Shown: positions 24,040 to 36,070 of the stretch, in pieces
Layout: every line of letters starts with the position of its first letter
Numbering within the stretch: the stretch's first letter is position 1
Assembly: GCA_958295665.1 (NCBI GenBank)
Contig: OY282558.1
Span: 334,959,106 to 335,023,105 of the forward strand
Direction of reading: 5' to 3'
From: Tipula vernalis
Taxonomy: Eukaryota > Arthropoda > Insecta > Diptera > Tipulidae
DNA: 64,000 nucleotides
Program-made: the position numbers and the translations under genes
Notes under the pieces: model-generated
What the model was told of the DNA's origin: nothing
Databases searched by the model: none
What the model saw: the letters and a program-made list of their open reading frames with translations, nothing else

Positions 24040-24607
24040 ACGCCGAGAATTTATTTTTTACTGTTATCAAAATTGTTTTTTGTATTGTTTGTATGAGACT
24101 TTAATACTATGTTTTATGAAGAATGTTTAATTTTTTTAAATATTTTAATTGAAAACAAATAGGTACACAAGAAAAAAAATAAAAAATAAACAATGCGTCA
24201 GATTTATTGAGGTTATGTTTAGCCAGGAAACAACATTATTTTTTTGCTGCAGAGTGTGGATCCTATTGACGCGACGGCAGAACGAACTTCATTCGATACA
24301 TTATGTTTTAATTGAAATTGTTATATTAGAAATATAAAATAATTCATTCTTTTCAAATTTTTTTTCAATCAGTAGCCTTATTGTATAAAAAATAAGATAA
24401 TGTTTACACGTGATAAACAATGAACGAAAAGAGAATCGAAAAACAATTTAATGTAATTTTAGTAAAAAATCACAAAGTTTACCCGTTTACACATTATCTT
24501 ATTTTTTACAGAATAAGGGTGCAGAGATTTGAATTCATTAAACAGGTAAATTGGTTAATATTTAAATCTGCTGCTCGGTATATTTCAGGCTTTAACGCTG
24601 AAACACA
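24040..24607. repeat. Dispersed repeat family, copy 1
   Basis: Sequence from TGTATGAGACTTTAATACT through CTGCTGCTCGGTATATTTCA matches 25130-26070 in the same order. It is interrupted at 24386-24508 by a small inverted-repeat element absent from copy 2. No protein-coding capacity is apparent. Confidence 0.7.
24386..24508. mobile_element. 123-bp MITE
   Basis: TAAAAAATAAGATAATGT on the left is mirrored by ACATTATCTTATTTTTTA on the right. Copy 2 of the surrounding repeat lacks it, which supports an insertion. Target duplication is unclear, perhaps TA. Confidence 0.72.
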
Positions 24608-25066
24608 CTAAAGTACTTTTCATACCTCGGCTTTGAGCTTCGTAAATAAAAATTTTTGATTTCGGTTTTTAATTATGTAAATTAGTTTTATTCGATTGAT
24701 ACCATTGATCCGATTGAAAAACAAAATATATTACAATGAAGTTATCTACAAAGCCAAAGCAATGCGTTCCACACTCGACTGCGACATTTTAAAGTAATAC
24801 AAAGCGAAGTGCTTCCTCAACATAACCTACAAATCACATTTCTTGAACAAATATTTCATACTTACCAAAATTTAGCTCATATGTACGTTACAAGTTTAGA
24901 ATATCTCAGTTCTTGATATAATTCACGTGTAAAATAGACCTAAATAAAATATTTGATAGCAACCAAATGTTCAAAGCCAACGCCACCGGTATCAAAGGGT
25001 CTCAGCTTCGCATTTGTGGTAACGAAATATTTCGAGGCGAGGCGCCTGGTATGAAAAGTACTTAGG
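24608..25066. mobile_element. Inverted-repeat element of about 460 bp
   Basis: AAGTACTTTTCATACC at 24611 is mirrored by GGTATGAAAAGTACTT ending at 25063, with partial extension outward (CTA/TAGG). The interior is non-coding. It sits directly between the two copies of the repeat family. Confidence 0.68.
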
Positions 25067-25129
25067 AGCAGCGCGGCATGTCCCAAACAATCCACACTAT
25101 CGGCTGCTTGTATCCATTCACACCAAACT

Positions 25130-26070
25130 TGTTTTGTGTTATGCGAGACTTTAATACTGTGTTCAAAATATTTTATTGCAAAAAAAATATGTACACACGA
25201 AAATAACAGAAACTAAACAATATGTCATATTTATTGAGATTATGATTAGCTGCAAAGAGCATTGTTTTTTTGCTGCTGGGTGTGGAATCTGTTGATGCGA
25301 CGGTAAAACCAATGCCGTCTAGAATATACAAGCCATACTGCTAAAAGCAAAAATTATTTTTTTTTAATTCATCGACATAACCTAGATGGCAATTAACATT
25401 CGAAAAATGAAAGAGTTGAGAGAAACAGAGAATAAAACATTTCAAAAATAAAAAAATTATTTAGTATTATCTCATGCGTACGAAAAGAAGGTTGTACATA
25501 TTTTTATCTCTGCTAATTGTCTGCATAATTTAAAACTAATAAAACTATTAATGAAATAATGATATAAATATAAATAAATATTAACTAAAAATGTAATATG
25601 AGTTGGAAAAATTTATATGAACTTTTTTTTATTAATAATTTTAAATTATGAAAAAAACACACGACGTACAACCTCCTTTTCCTGCGCTTGGATTAATACT
25701 AATTTATTTTTTATATTTTCACATGTTTTAGTTTTAATCTCTTATTCTCTTCGTTTTCAAGTTTTGTTCTCTTTCATTTTTCTAGCATTAATGTCATCTG
25801 CAGAAGATTAATGGAACTGTCGACATAAATTGAGTGACGTAGACAGCAGTATGGCTTGTATATTCTAGACGGCATTGGTAAAACCAACTTCATTCAAATC
25901 ATTTTCTTTTAATAGAAATTTTTCTATTAAAAATATAAAATATTTGATTATTTTCTTAAAAAATCCCTGTATTTATGCTCAAACTATGATTTGAATTCAT
26001 TAAATAGGTAAATTAGTTAATTAAATCTGCTGCTCGGTGTGTTTCATGCTTAACAAAGAAAAATAACCTT
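25130..26070. repeat. Dispersed repeat family, copy 2
   Basis: Direct-orientation relative of 24040-24607: it shares the ATGCGAGACTTTAATACTG region, TTTTTTTGCTGCTGGGTGTG, and AATCTGCTGCTCGGTGTGTT. It is split by the 566-bp element at 25311-25876. Divergence indicates an old duplication or two independent insertions of one family. Confidence 0.7.
25311..25876. mobile_element. 566-bp MITE with GGTAAAACC duplication
   Basis: Termini AATGCCGTCTAGAATATAC and the exact inverse are at least 30 bp long. GGTAAAACC lies outside both ends (25302-25310, 25877-25885). The duplication could be read as 7-9 bp because the terminal bases are ambiguous, which allows hAT, Merlin or Mutator-like origin. Copy 1 of the host repeat has the unoccupied site. 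Short ORFs inside are not convincing. Confidence 0.85.
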
Positions 26071-28495
26071 TTAATGAAAATATGCCTTTTCTTTCAATGG
26101 AAACTTGTTTTTAACGCGAAGAAATATTAGAGGTCTTGTAAGTATGTACTTAAATTTAACCTGATTAAAGAACAAAGAGGGAAAATGTAAGTCGAAAGTT
26201 TGAAAGTGTATTCGTAACTTTGCCCTAAAACCAATTTACCACGAAAACTTTACTCCAAGTGATTTTGTATGAAGTTTTTTCAAAAACGTCTATTTTGTTC
26301 TACGAGAAATAAAAAAAACGTATCATCGTATTTTGGATCTAAAAACGTCAAAATGACGATAATATCGTCCCAATGGCAACGCGAATTTAAATGCACGTTT
26401 TTTAAACACGAATTTTTGGAATAAATAAAATTTCATTAAAATCATTAAATTAATTAAAATTGAGCAAAATCAAATTAATAAATCGAAAAATATGGTTAAT
26501 AAAAATATAAATTGTCATCAAATAGATGTATTAAAAATGCACATAAAAACTGCATCGCATGTATTTTTTTAAATGTATCTTCGCTAAATGTACAATTTCC
26601 CATTTCGGACGCACCCATTCCGTAAGAATGGCGGTATAAAACATTTTAAATGTAACACTCAATAATAAAAAGCAGGTCTAAAATAGATGTTATAAAATAT
26701 TCAAGCTATATACATATGTACTTCCCTTTGAACTGCGAATATTTTAATGGAACTTTGAACAATTCTGGGGCGGCTCAGACCCATAGTTAAGCCAGGTTTT
26801 CGATACCATTCTTAAGGACAAAACCTACCTTTTAATAAATTTTCAGCCGCAATAAACCCTTTGAATAAAACGTACAGCAATTCTCCTACGAGTGGGCCCA
26901 CGAATAAAGACAGCAATCACAAATTTCGCTTTTCTAGAAGAACTCCGGATCGTCAAAGAATGTCCAGCAACCTATTGAGCTATTTTAATTCTACGGTTGG
27001 GTTTTCTTAATTTATTGTTCAAACTTAAGAAAAATTAAAAATATTTGGAAAAACTCATAAAATATGTGCTAAAACATAAAACAATTTGAAATACCTATGT
27101 ACAAAATATGTGATTGCAAAATATGGTAATGTAAATATAATTCATTCACCTTTCTTTGTTCTAAATTGAATAAATATCCAACAAATTTTTGGTTTGGATT
27201 TTCCAAAAACAAATATTTTTTTACCTAAGAATCCTAAGCCTAATCAGAGAATTTTATTGTAAGCATCTACATTTTTTATTGTATAAACCGCCACACAAAC
27301 AATTAATATTTGAGATATAAAAAATTAATAAAAGAGCACAATTTAATAAGCATCAAACAAAATGACGATTGGAGTTGGAGCTGTGATTTTAGAGAAAATA
27401 TTTGAGGCTGCTCGACTTCAAAAAATTTAGTCGTTCTACGAGCGCTGATGCTAATTTTTGGTGGTCGTTACAGCTTTATTTTATTCCGTTAGGTAGTGCT
27501 GTCTCTATATTTCCAATCGTCAATTGGAAGGGAACACAAAAATTATTTTTAGGCATCGAAATTAACATTTTGAGCGAAAAAAATAATAAATTGGCAACAA
27601 ATTTATAAATAAATAAATTAAAAAATTGAAATTAGTTTCTAATTATTTTGCAAAATGGGGATTTATTTTTAAAATTGCTTCGTCAAACTTGCAGACACAG
27701 ATTAAATATTAAATAATTTGTATCGAATAAATTTGTCTCGATTTTTTTTATTTTTATTAAACATTATTTTGTTTTGTTCCAAATTAGTATATTTATTGCC
27801 AATTTATTAATTTTGATGCCAAAAGTTGCCCGAATGTTTAATATGACATTCAAAAATAGTTTTTCATGTTTCATGCTAATGGAGACTACCAAGATTGTCC
27901 TGTAAAATAAAAATGAGGAAGAAAGTTCACGAATTCAGTGTATTGAGGGTGCGCGAACAGTTAGTCTATTTGCTTAAGTCTCTTTGGTAATATGATGCCT
28001 ACCTTAGATATGCTTGAACACTGGAACACATACGAGTGCCATCTGAGTTCCCGAACCATCACTTTCCGGTTGGCCTACCGCTGGGCGAGTCAGATCCTTG
28101 TTAACGATTTTTTTGGGTGGGTCGAATTATTATGCCATAACTTTTTTATGAAATTTATTTCAGTCAAACGGTTTGGGGAATATATTCTACACATAATATG
28201 CTATCAACCTCTTTTTATGGGGAACCTCTCCTTAATAAAATCGTAGATAATGGCTTTGACCAAGTTTTGAATAATAAGCACATTTTTCTCAATATTACTA
28301 AATGAAATTACCGAATATTTTTTGCCGTCCAGAAAAGAAAATTTTCACATTCGATAGTTTGAGATGGTAGCGACATGTTCTCATTGAACTTTGGACTCAA
28401 TTTTACCCATGTTCCCGTCATCCTATGAAACTCAAATGAAGTCTATATTACACAATTCAAAGTCTAGTTTAATCCACCACAAGGTGTCGCTTATC
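26071..28495. other. AT-rich DNA without recognised gene
   Basis: No feature that I can support. An ORF at 27992-28246 has no recognisable motif. Confidence 0.35.
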
Positions 28496-28499
28496 ATCA

Positions 28500-29060
28500 A
28501 ACAGGTGTGACCTAAAAGATCTTTTGTGTTTGGACCCTGCTTAGTTATCCGTCGTCAATATTCAGGCTCTTAATGAACCTGATAATATCGCCGGCCAATA
28601 GCATTGTTACCCAAGAACTTCGAGAGGGCAATCCCTCTCCCGTATATTCCTGTCCCTGCTTCGTCTTCCGTTTTGATTTTACTCTTACGAGTTGTTAAGA
28701 ATGGAAAGTCCCCTGTAGGTCACCCAGCTTTACTATCCATCGGCATATGTATGCTGTTCCATCTTAGGTTAGGGTTTTTTGACAAGGATTTTTCCTTTAG
28801 CGCCGTACTTTAGCCTGTGCCAAATGGCCTCAGTTACCAGTGGTTGCCACGAGGAGGCAGCACGGCACTTGCGAATTGTGAACAGGTTAAACCTTACACG
28901 ATTGTACCCATCACGTAGCTGCCTAATACATAACCAGAGCACCTCACATGATGCGCACCCTACTGGAAGATTACGGAGATGGTAGATTAATCTGCTCAAC
29001 TTTAATCCCCCCCCTCTCTCCAATAGACGCCAAACCTCCAAACAGGTATTTTGATAAGGC
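28500..29060 (-). mobile_element. LINE fragments: 3' end and 5' leader pieces
   Basis: 28510-28600 matches the 3' end of the LINE at 48470-48560 (shared AAAAGATCTNTTGTG, GGACCCTGCTTA and CTTAATGAANCTGATAAT). The stretch 28770-28850 resembles the LINE 5' leader at 15965-16045 (GCCGT, ACCAGTGGTTGCCACG, GGAGG). Both lie in the same antisense orientation as the other copies, with the coding part missing or unrecognisable between them. Minus-strand ORF 28769-29074 falls in the leader and is not called as a gene. Confidence 0.6.
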
Positions 29061-29149
29061 TCCTTTGTCTCCACACAATTTTTATGGTTTGTTAATTTAA
29101 ATTGTCCCCTTGATTATAACTATTTTTAGCAATTATTTAATGGTAGTTA

Positions 29150-29360
29150 AACCAAAACTTTATATAAATTAATATTTTGTCCAAATTCCTTCATTTTCTA
29201 TAACTGCCTTCAGGTAGTCTTCTAGGTATCACCAAGCAGTGCCCCCACTTCTCAAAAATTTCTCACAATAAATTTTCTTTGTTCAGACGACCTAGTGCTT
29301 CCCAATTTCTCACTATTTTAGCCCACACATGCTCAATAGGGTCTTGATTTGCAACTTTGA
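29150..29360 (-). pseudogene. Tc1-like transposase C-terminal remnant
   Basis: The minus strand reads DPIEHVWAKIVRNWEALGRL, which matches the NPIEhvW motif carrying the catalytic Glu of Tc1 transposases and the region after it. Stops follow closely. No terminal repeats were found. Confidence 0.7.
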
Positions 29361-29555
29361 TGACGAGCAATTATTGTCACGAAGCTCTTTGCTTAAGTGT
29401 TTTCTATTATTTTACCGCTAAATTTTCACAAACAAATGGAAAATAGTATTTGTAGCACACTGTAGTCTTGTTCAATAGAAATATTGAGGATTAAAGTAAC
29501 ATGAACTATGATGAAAAAACGAAAAAAATACATGTTTAGGTTTTCAAGTACCTAA

Positions 29556-29949
29556 GGCCCGTATTACATTTCTACAGAAAATAATAAATACGACAGAAGC
29601 ATGAAGATGACAAAAATCATAATTTCGGAGTCCGAGGGCAACGAAATAATATGTACCGCATATTAAAAATTTGAATAGTGGTCAATATGGGTTGATTATC
29701 TCTTTATAATCTCTTCTTGAAACTCATGGTTTCAACCAAATTCGTTTTTCTCCTTAATCTATAATTATAATTGCCGAAATTTTGCGCGGCATAACAATAA
29801 AACTCGATTTTTCCATTCTTTGATAACTTCAATATGATTTACAGTCTAATTTAGAAAAACGATTTGTAGCATTTCTGTTATCGCCTTTGTATGTCAAAAA
29901 GTGATGTTATTATTCTACGACGTTGAAATATGATAATGTAATACAGCCC
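29556..29949. mobile_element. Harbinger-like MITE, TAA target site
   Basis: The left end GGCCCGTATTACAT and the right end ATGTAATACAGCCC are imperfect inverted repeats. TAA flanks both sides (29553-29555, 29950-29952). A 3-bp TWA duplication and a GG terminus suit PIF/Harbinger. The interior is non-coding. Confidence 0.62.
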
Positions 29950-30186
29950 TAACTCCTTTTATGGAGACAATAGTACAATATATGATTTTACTCACCACCT
30001 AATTTCCATCACAAGTTGAATCTGATAATAAAAAACAAAACAAATTATTTTACCCGTTGAGATTAATTTCATAGGAAATTTACTATAAAATTTCAGGCGA
30101 CCATACCCATTAATTTGCCTGTTGTGTTTATATATTTTGAAGTGAACATTCTAAAAGCACATTTGTTTTGAGAATATTTGAAACAT

Positions 30187-30192
30187 TTTATT
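30187..30192 (-). promoter_or_regulatory. egg polyadenylation signal
   Basis: AATAAA on the minus strand, about 65 bases past the stop codon of the methyltransferase gene. Motif and spacing only. Confidence 0.5.
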
Positions 30193-30256
30193 GCAATCAA
30201 ATCAATAATTAATTAATACATACGTTAAAATTACAAAACAGATAGAGTAAATTGAT

Positions 30257-30463
30257 TTATAATAAACGCCCGCGACAATTAGATGAATCACATTGACAAT
30301 ATAATACTTTTCCTGGTACACAACCAACGTCATAATTATAGTTCCATGTCAATTCGGTTCCTGCTTGAATTGACGTATTCGAAAAAAATGTTACCCATGG
30401 GAATCGTAAATCATGCGTATCCACAAAAACATTTTGCACAAAGAGATTCGGGTTACAAGAATG
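30257..30463 (-). CDS. egg: eggless/SETDB1 exon 5: C-terminal SET and post-SET
   Basis: After a TTTGTATTTTGCAG acceptor the exon opens with HSCNPN, the SET motif that forms part of the methyl-donor and active site. It continues through [11 protein letters not shown], containing the SET Tyr motif, and ends with [14 protein letters not shown], the post-SET Cys cluster that binds a structural zinc. It covers about residues 1679-1746, the end of the protein. Confidence 0.93.
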   Translation of the reverse strand, partial: HSCNPNLFVQNVFVDTHDLRFPWVTFFSNTSIQAGTELTWNYNYDVGCVPGKVLYCQCDSSNCRGRLL

Positions 30464-30523
30464 CTGCAAAATACAAATAATTGAAATAATTTGATTTAAA
30501 AATTGGTTAAATAATAAATCTAC

Positions 30524-30678
30524 ATTAAAATAGCGTCCTATATTTCCGGTGCGCTTGGCATCCATGACATAGCCCAGTTCGTCTTTTCCGAATAGCTTAC
30601 GAACTGATTTGTATTTGGAATCAACTTCAGTATCATCGTCATATGATGTATTTGGAATAAAATTAACTGGTGCTCGCA
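30524..30678 (-). CDS. egg: eggless/SETDB1 exon 4: SET continuation
   Basis: This exon is bounded by an ATGTTTTCAG acceptor and a TTTAAT/GTAGAT donor, and enters in phase 1 and leaves in phase 0. It encodes [12 protein letters not shown], then [17 protein letters not shown], the segment just before HSCNPN. In SETDB1 proteins this is where the SET domain resumes after its long insertion. Introns on either side are about 60 bp. Confidence 0.92.
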
Positions 30679-30742
30679 CTGAAAACATTTCAAAAAGTAA
30701 TTGTTAGAGTAAATTTTAGCTTAAAAAGCGTTAACGGATTAC

Positions 30743-32816
30743 CTTCTTCGTCATCACTGATTGTGATACAATCATCATCTTCCGCTGATGCAGTAACAGG
30801 AACTGTAATAGGAGTCGAAGGAGGTCGGTTTGAAGTATTCGATTTTTTGCTGTCTTGATTTTTAGCGAATCGAGTGCTGGATCGCGTTGTTATTTTTTTA
30901 TCTAAAGCTTTACATTTCGACGTAAAATCATCGTCATCGGAATCAGCGCTGTTTTCAAAATCATCATCCCTTTCGCCTTCTGGTTCCTCGTCTCCTTCTT
31001 CGCGTGGTATGTCAGATTCATAACCTTCCTTTAAACCTTCTACCGCTTCAATATAATCCAATTCGGCAAAATACTCGTCACCTTCCTTGGCACCCAGTTC
31101 ATTCGACGATTGTTCAGTTAACAAATCACCTGCATAAATACAAATGAAGCTCCCTTTAGGAATATCATGTAGAGTACGCAATCCCCAACCTCGATTTGTT
31201 GTTTTAAATACTTGAAGTTTGACACTTAGAGGATGTTGTACAACACGATTCAGACAATTTTGTTTACATTTACAGCGTGAATTACATTCATAAATTCCCG
31301 TTGGTACTGGATGCAATAATCGTTTGAAACAATAACCAATGTCGTCAACGGTTAATGATGAATTAATAGAACATGCTCCTTTTATAGTCAACTGCCAACA
31401 TTGACACTTGGATTTATCAATGCAATCATCCTTGCAATCACAAGCACAAAGAAAATCTTCGTCTAAATTTAAATCAACACCTTCCGTAGGTATTCGATTT
31501 GTTGAATACGTACATGTTGGTGGTGTTGTCTTATCAAAATAGTTACAACAAGAAATTGGCATTTTTTCTGTTCCATCAGATAAATCGGTATTTCTTATAA
31601 ATTGTGGCAAATCGGTATATTCAGCTAAACAATGCATTGTTGTGTCATAATCAAAACATTCAACGTTCAATGGACTGTCAGTTAATCTTAAATATCGGTG
31701 AACTTCTAACATAGTTCGTAAACGACGGCCGCAAGGAGCTCGATAAATTGCAATCTTACGACTCTTGTATTTACAAATTTGTCTCTCCCATCCACTGAGA
31801 AGAGGGCGTGCTATCGGATTAAACGGTTCTAAATTATCTTCTACTCGTACTAAACACGCCGGAGTACATTTGTGAGCAATATATGTAGTTGTTGAGTATC
31901 TCTTTGTCGTCTCGTAGTAAGTAACTTTGCCTTTCGGCATTTTGTCATCATCTACAACTATGACAGAATTATTCAAGTAAACGGGTGCTTTATTCACCGC
32001 ACCATTATTACTGTTCATATAACTTTTCGAACCTTGATTATTCGTACTCTTTCGGGCCACTGCACGAGTGGCAGTAGGATGATCAAGACCTTTTGAATCA
32101 TTTGTAATTTCTGCTATGCGATTGTTATCAGCACTTTGATAGCCTGGATCTGAAATTTCATCCAGCGTCATTTCAATATATGGTTCATTGCGTTTCTTCA
32201 AATGGTAATTTATAGCATTCAGTTGAAGATCACTTCCGATTTGACGGTGTTTAAATATTGGCGCAAATCGACTTGAACCACGGTAAATCCATTCGAACGT
32301 CTGATTTTTTTCGATATACATTTTTATTAGATTACAATCCACATCCACAACCTTTGATAGCTTCCATATTCCATTAAATTCAGTGACAATTTTTTGGCCT
32401 CGTTTTGCTAAAAGCATTGGTCGCGATATACGGTTATAAAACTGTGTTAAAAATTCCTGAATGAAACGACTTGTTCCCGGATTTCCATCAATATCTTCCC
32501 AAACATTAGTTGAAACTTCGCAAATTAACCGAACATGTTCATGTTTTACATATTGGCAGTAACCATCATCAAAAAATATAAGATATCGATATTTGTTAGA
32601 GTCCTTTAAAGTTTCACCCACAGTACCCGGAAAAAATGATTGTTTCGGAACTGGGACCTGCTGGAATATGGCAACGACTCGGGTGCCCACATTTAAACGT
32701 ACATCAGGTGGAACGCTATAAGCAATATGCTTTATGTTTAGTACTAATTTAGTTGCTCGACGACAAAACATTACTCTCCAGTGTGTATGTGTACCATGTT
32801 TCCGGACATCAGAAGT
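30743..32816 (-). CDS. egg: eggless/SETDB1 exon 3: tudor, MBD, pre-SET and first SET half
   Basis: This is the main catalytic exon of the H3K9 methyltransferase, about residues 936-1626. In order it shows two tudor-type segments (about 950-1035, including FFDDGYCQYV, and 1068-1128), a methyl-CpG-binding-like domain (about 1265-1335, GWERQ then APCGRRLRTMLEV), and a Cys-rich pre-SET (about 1357-1468, CACDCKDDCIDKSKCQCW and CNSRCKCKQNCLNR). The first half of SET follows (NRGWGLRTL, FICIYAGDLLT). The SET domain is then split by an acidic insertion of roughly 100 residues, the hallmark of SETDB1/eggless. In flies Egg is nuclear and trimethylates H3K9 for heterochromatin and germline silencing. 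The acceptor is TTTATTTGCAG and the donor GAAGAAG/GTAATC. Confidence 0.96.
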
Positions 32817-32871
32817 CTGCAAATAAACATTTTCATTTCTAAACTTTTTCATTATTTGAAGCGTAACTTAC

Positions 32872-33137
32872 ATGATTAGACACAGCTTCCAATGCTTCAC
32901 ACTCAACCCAAGCCCCGCTAATAGCATGCCTGGGCGCTAGATATTTTTTACCAACTTGAATTTGTGGATAGCTTATATCGCCTAATGGTGGTAAATTCAA
33001 TTTATCTTCTTTGTTTAAATCAATTGGTGGGAGTTCTTTAATAATACGGTTTGGATATTTCTGGTACAAAGTAAAATGCATTTTATCGGCACTTTTTTGA
33101 AGTTCCCTTATATCGTTAAAAAGGGCTGTTGATGTGG
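32872..33137 (-). CDS. egg: eggless/SETDB1 exon 2
   Basis: The exon enters in phase 1 after TTTTCTTCAG and ends TCTAATCAT/GTAAGT in phase 0. It encodes about 89 residues, including HFTLYQKYPNRIIKELPPID and a GDISYPQIQVGKKYLAPR segment. This links the Cys-rich N-terminal region to the tudor domains. The introns on either side are 78 and 55 bp, typical of a fly gene. Confidence 0.9.
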
Positions 33138-33215
33138 CTGAAGAAAATTTTTAAAACAAAATTGAAAATTTTTGAATTACTTCTACAAGGTCAACAAGTC
33201 AAATTTTAACCTTAC

Positions 33216-35754
33216 CTTCGTTTTTCTCTATGGTTCTGTTAATAATATCGGTTCGTTTCTTTAATTGCAAATCAATATTTATTTGAGAAAAAGCCTTTTC
33301 GATGAGATCTTCCAAATTTCCAAGCGCATTCCGATTACTCTCGTTATCCTCAATAAAACTTAAATGTTTATTCAAACCTGGAGTTTTCCTTCTGACGGCA
33401 CTACCGCTTGCATCATCATCATCCGAGTCAGAAAGCTCTATCAAATCAGGTTGAGATTTTGGTTTAAATACGATTGGTTGGTGAGCAATGATGTCGCCAG
33501 TCATTTGCTCGTATTGTTCCACACAATCGTCATAACATTTCTCGCAAACAAATTGACGTTTATTCGATTTTTTATTTATTCGATAGAAACTCAATACGAA
33601 TATTGGAGCTGGAGATGTTTTACTTGTTGTTCTACAGCAATGATAGTTTACACATTCTTGCAATGGATTGTCCGCAATATCTTCAACAATTTTTTTGGTG
33701 CCTGTTTCATTTGGAACAATTTGGTTTACCACAATATTCTCAATTGTTTGGTTGACAACAATATCTTTAACAGTTTGGTTGACCACTTCATCAACAGTTT
33801 GGTTGGCCTCCATATCGTCAACATCCATTTTTGTGTCCAATTTGTTTACAACAGCCGACCCATCACTTTCTGTTTCAATTTTGTTACTCTTTTCTAATTG
33901 ATTGTCCTTGTTGCTCAGAACACTAATTTCAATGCTCTTTTCTTGTTGTTCTTCCAATTCAACTTCCGTTTCCATAAGATTCGACTGATTGTCTAAAGTC
34001 ATGTTTTCTAAATTATTTTCAATATCTGCAGTACCTTGGTTTTCGTTCAAATTAATCTCTGGATTAACTTGTGTAGCGATATTGATTTCACCGTCGTTAT
34101 TGTCGAGATCTAAATCAATAACATCAGTTTCTGTTTGGCATGCATCTAATTCCATCGCAACTTCGCTTGGCTGAACTTCGTTAACCTGCTCTATATTAAC
34201 TTTATTGGTGGCATCTTTATTATCTTTTTCTACAGTTTCAATAGCTAGTTTTAAGTCTATTTTGCAATCAGGTTGTTTTTCCTCTGCTTTATTCTCATCA
34301 GTATCATTATCGTCCAGACAAATAATCTCCTCTTCATCTTGTTTTGGCTGTGCTGTATCAGGGTATTTATCACATAATTCAGTTTCAATGTTCTTCTCTG
34401 GTAAAATATTTTCTTCTTTCTTAGTATTTTCACTAATTTGGTTTACATTTTCAGAATTATCATGAAGTGGTACTTCGATAGTTTCGTTGTCATTAGCATC
34501 TAGATCTATCACTTCTTCTTCAGCATGGCTATTGCCAACTTCAATATTTACCAATTTCTCTGTATTTGCAGCGTTCACATTTTGCTCGATCGATGGAGCT
34601 TCGGCAGCAATATTATTATCTAAATTGACGATATGTTCTTGAGCAATGGCGTTGTCAGATTCAATATTTTCGTCATCTTGTACTGGAACGTCCGTATTAA
34701 CTATTTTCGAATTACTCTCATTGGCTGATTGGGAAACAGGACTGTCTTCTACGTTTGTTTTAGTGCCTTCTAAATTTAAATCTTTTACCAATTCTTGTAA
34801 TGTCGCAGCCTTTCCATTTTTTTCATCAGCCAATGCATCAGAATCTCCACTATCATCTAGATCGATAATTTCTTCTTCAATTTTTTTTTTCACCGCAGCA
34901 TTATTTTCATAAGTCAGGTCATCCGTCGTCGTTGTCATCGGAATAATTTCACTAACAAGTGTAGTAAGAGCCTCACTTGACATGGTCTTAAGATCATCTT
35001 CCTCTGTCCTTGGAGCCGCTTCATCTTGATTGTTGACATCATTTTTATCCAAAATAACAACTTCAACTTCGTCCTTTTCTTTATCATTTTTGTCATCTTT
35101 AGATATTTCATGAACACTTTTCTTCTCTAAATTCATGGTGTTAGGCATTTTATCATTACATTTTAAATCAGTTACTGTGTCTTTTGCTTTGGACTCTTCA
35201 ACAAATTCATTTGCATCATTTTGATCCAGATCAATAATTTCGGGTTCTTCTTTTTGTTCATCTGCTAGAACCATTGTGGCAGCGTTCGGAGCTTGCTCAT
35301 CTTTTTCATCCTCTTTAATTTCATCTATTTCCATTGGATCATCCAGGAGTTCAATTATTTTTACGTCACCAATTTTTTCAATGACCGTATCAGGTTTGGA
35401 TTTATTAACATTTTTATCAACCTTCGTTGTTTCTGGTTGTGAAGTTGAGGTTTTCGGTTCAATTTTATTTAATGATTCAATATTAATAAACTCAGGTGGA
35501 TAGTAAGTTTTTGAAGTTTCCAAATGTTCTTCGAGTTGGTCACTTTTAATTGGTGGAGTATCAACTTCATCATCCGAATCAATAATAATATTAAATTTGT
35601 CCTCAGTTACAGGTAGAACGGGTGATTTTTTTTCGCAAGGTAAAGCTTCGACAATCGCTTCCGTTGTTTTCTCCTTCGGTTGCGGCGGACTTTCGTCATC
35701 ATTGTCCGAATCACTAATTTCGATTACTTTTGATGTTGTATTATTGTTACCCAT
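33216..35754 (-). CDS. egg: eggless/SETDB1 exon 1: long acidic N-terminus with SIM-like motifs
   Basis: An 846-codon exon begins at ATG 35754 and ends GAAG/GTAAGG. About the first 690 residues are acidic and low in complexity, with at least ten short hydrophobic-acidic motifs such as EIIDLDQND, EIIDLDDSGDSD, EVIDLDAND, EIICLDDND and DVIDLDLD. These resemble SUMO-interaction motifs. Residues 653-680 form a short repeat (TVDEVVNQ, TVKDIVVNQ, TIENIVVNQ). Residues about 698-745 carry CVNYHCC and CEKCYDDC, the Cys-rich block I associate with the Egg N-terminus, followed by a probable coiled segment. A polypyrimidine tract and AG directly precede the ATG, so at least one 5' exon, probably non-coding, lies upstream. 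The total length of about 1746 residues exceeds the roughly 1260 of the Drosophila protein as I recall it. Confidence 0.9.
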
Positions 35755-36070
35755 CTAAAAGAGAAGATTTAAACAAAAGTTTAATCATATTACATTGGAA
35801 TGGAACCGAATCAGGTACCTAACACTAAATAAATAAAGACTCAAGAAAAACTAAATAAAAAAAAAATAAAAAAATTAACCGGAATTACAAGGAATTAACA
35901 CAACTAACTCAATATTCTTTAATAATCCGCAAATAATTGAAACTATACATACATTGTATGTTGAAATACATTAGTTTATATAATGTATATCGTGCAAAAG
36001 TTTAATAAAGTTTAAATAATTTGTTTAATAAATAATTATTTAAAAAAGACATTTTTATGATTTACATATT

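Noticed and set aside
27992..28246. 84-residue ORF with mixed composition
   Set aside because: No motif or family resemblance; it stands alone in non-coding DNA.
28769..29074. 101-residue minus-strand ORF
   Set aside because: It falls in LINE 5' leader sequence shared with the copy at 15965-16090 and has no recognisable protein domain.
33364..33897. 177-residue plus-strand ORF opposite the methyltransferase
   Set aside because: Antisense shadow of the acidic coding exon; no independent support.
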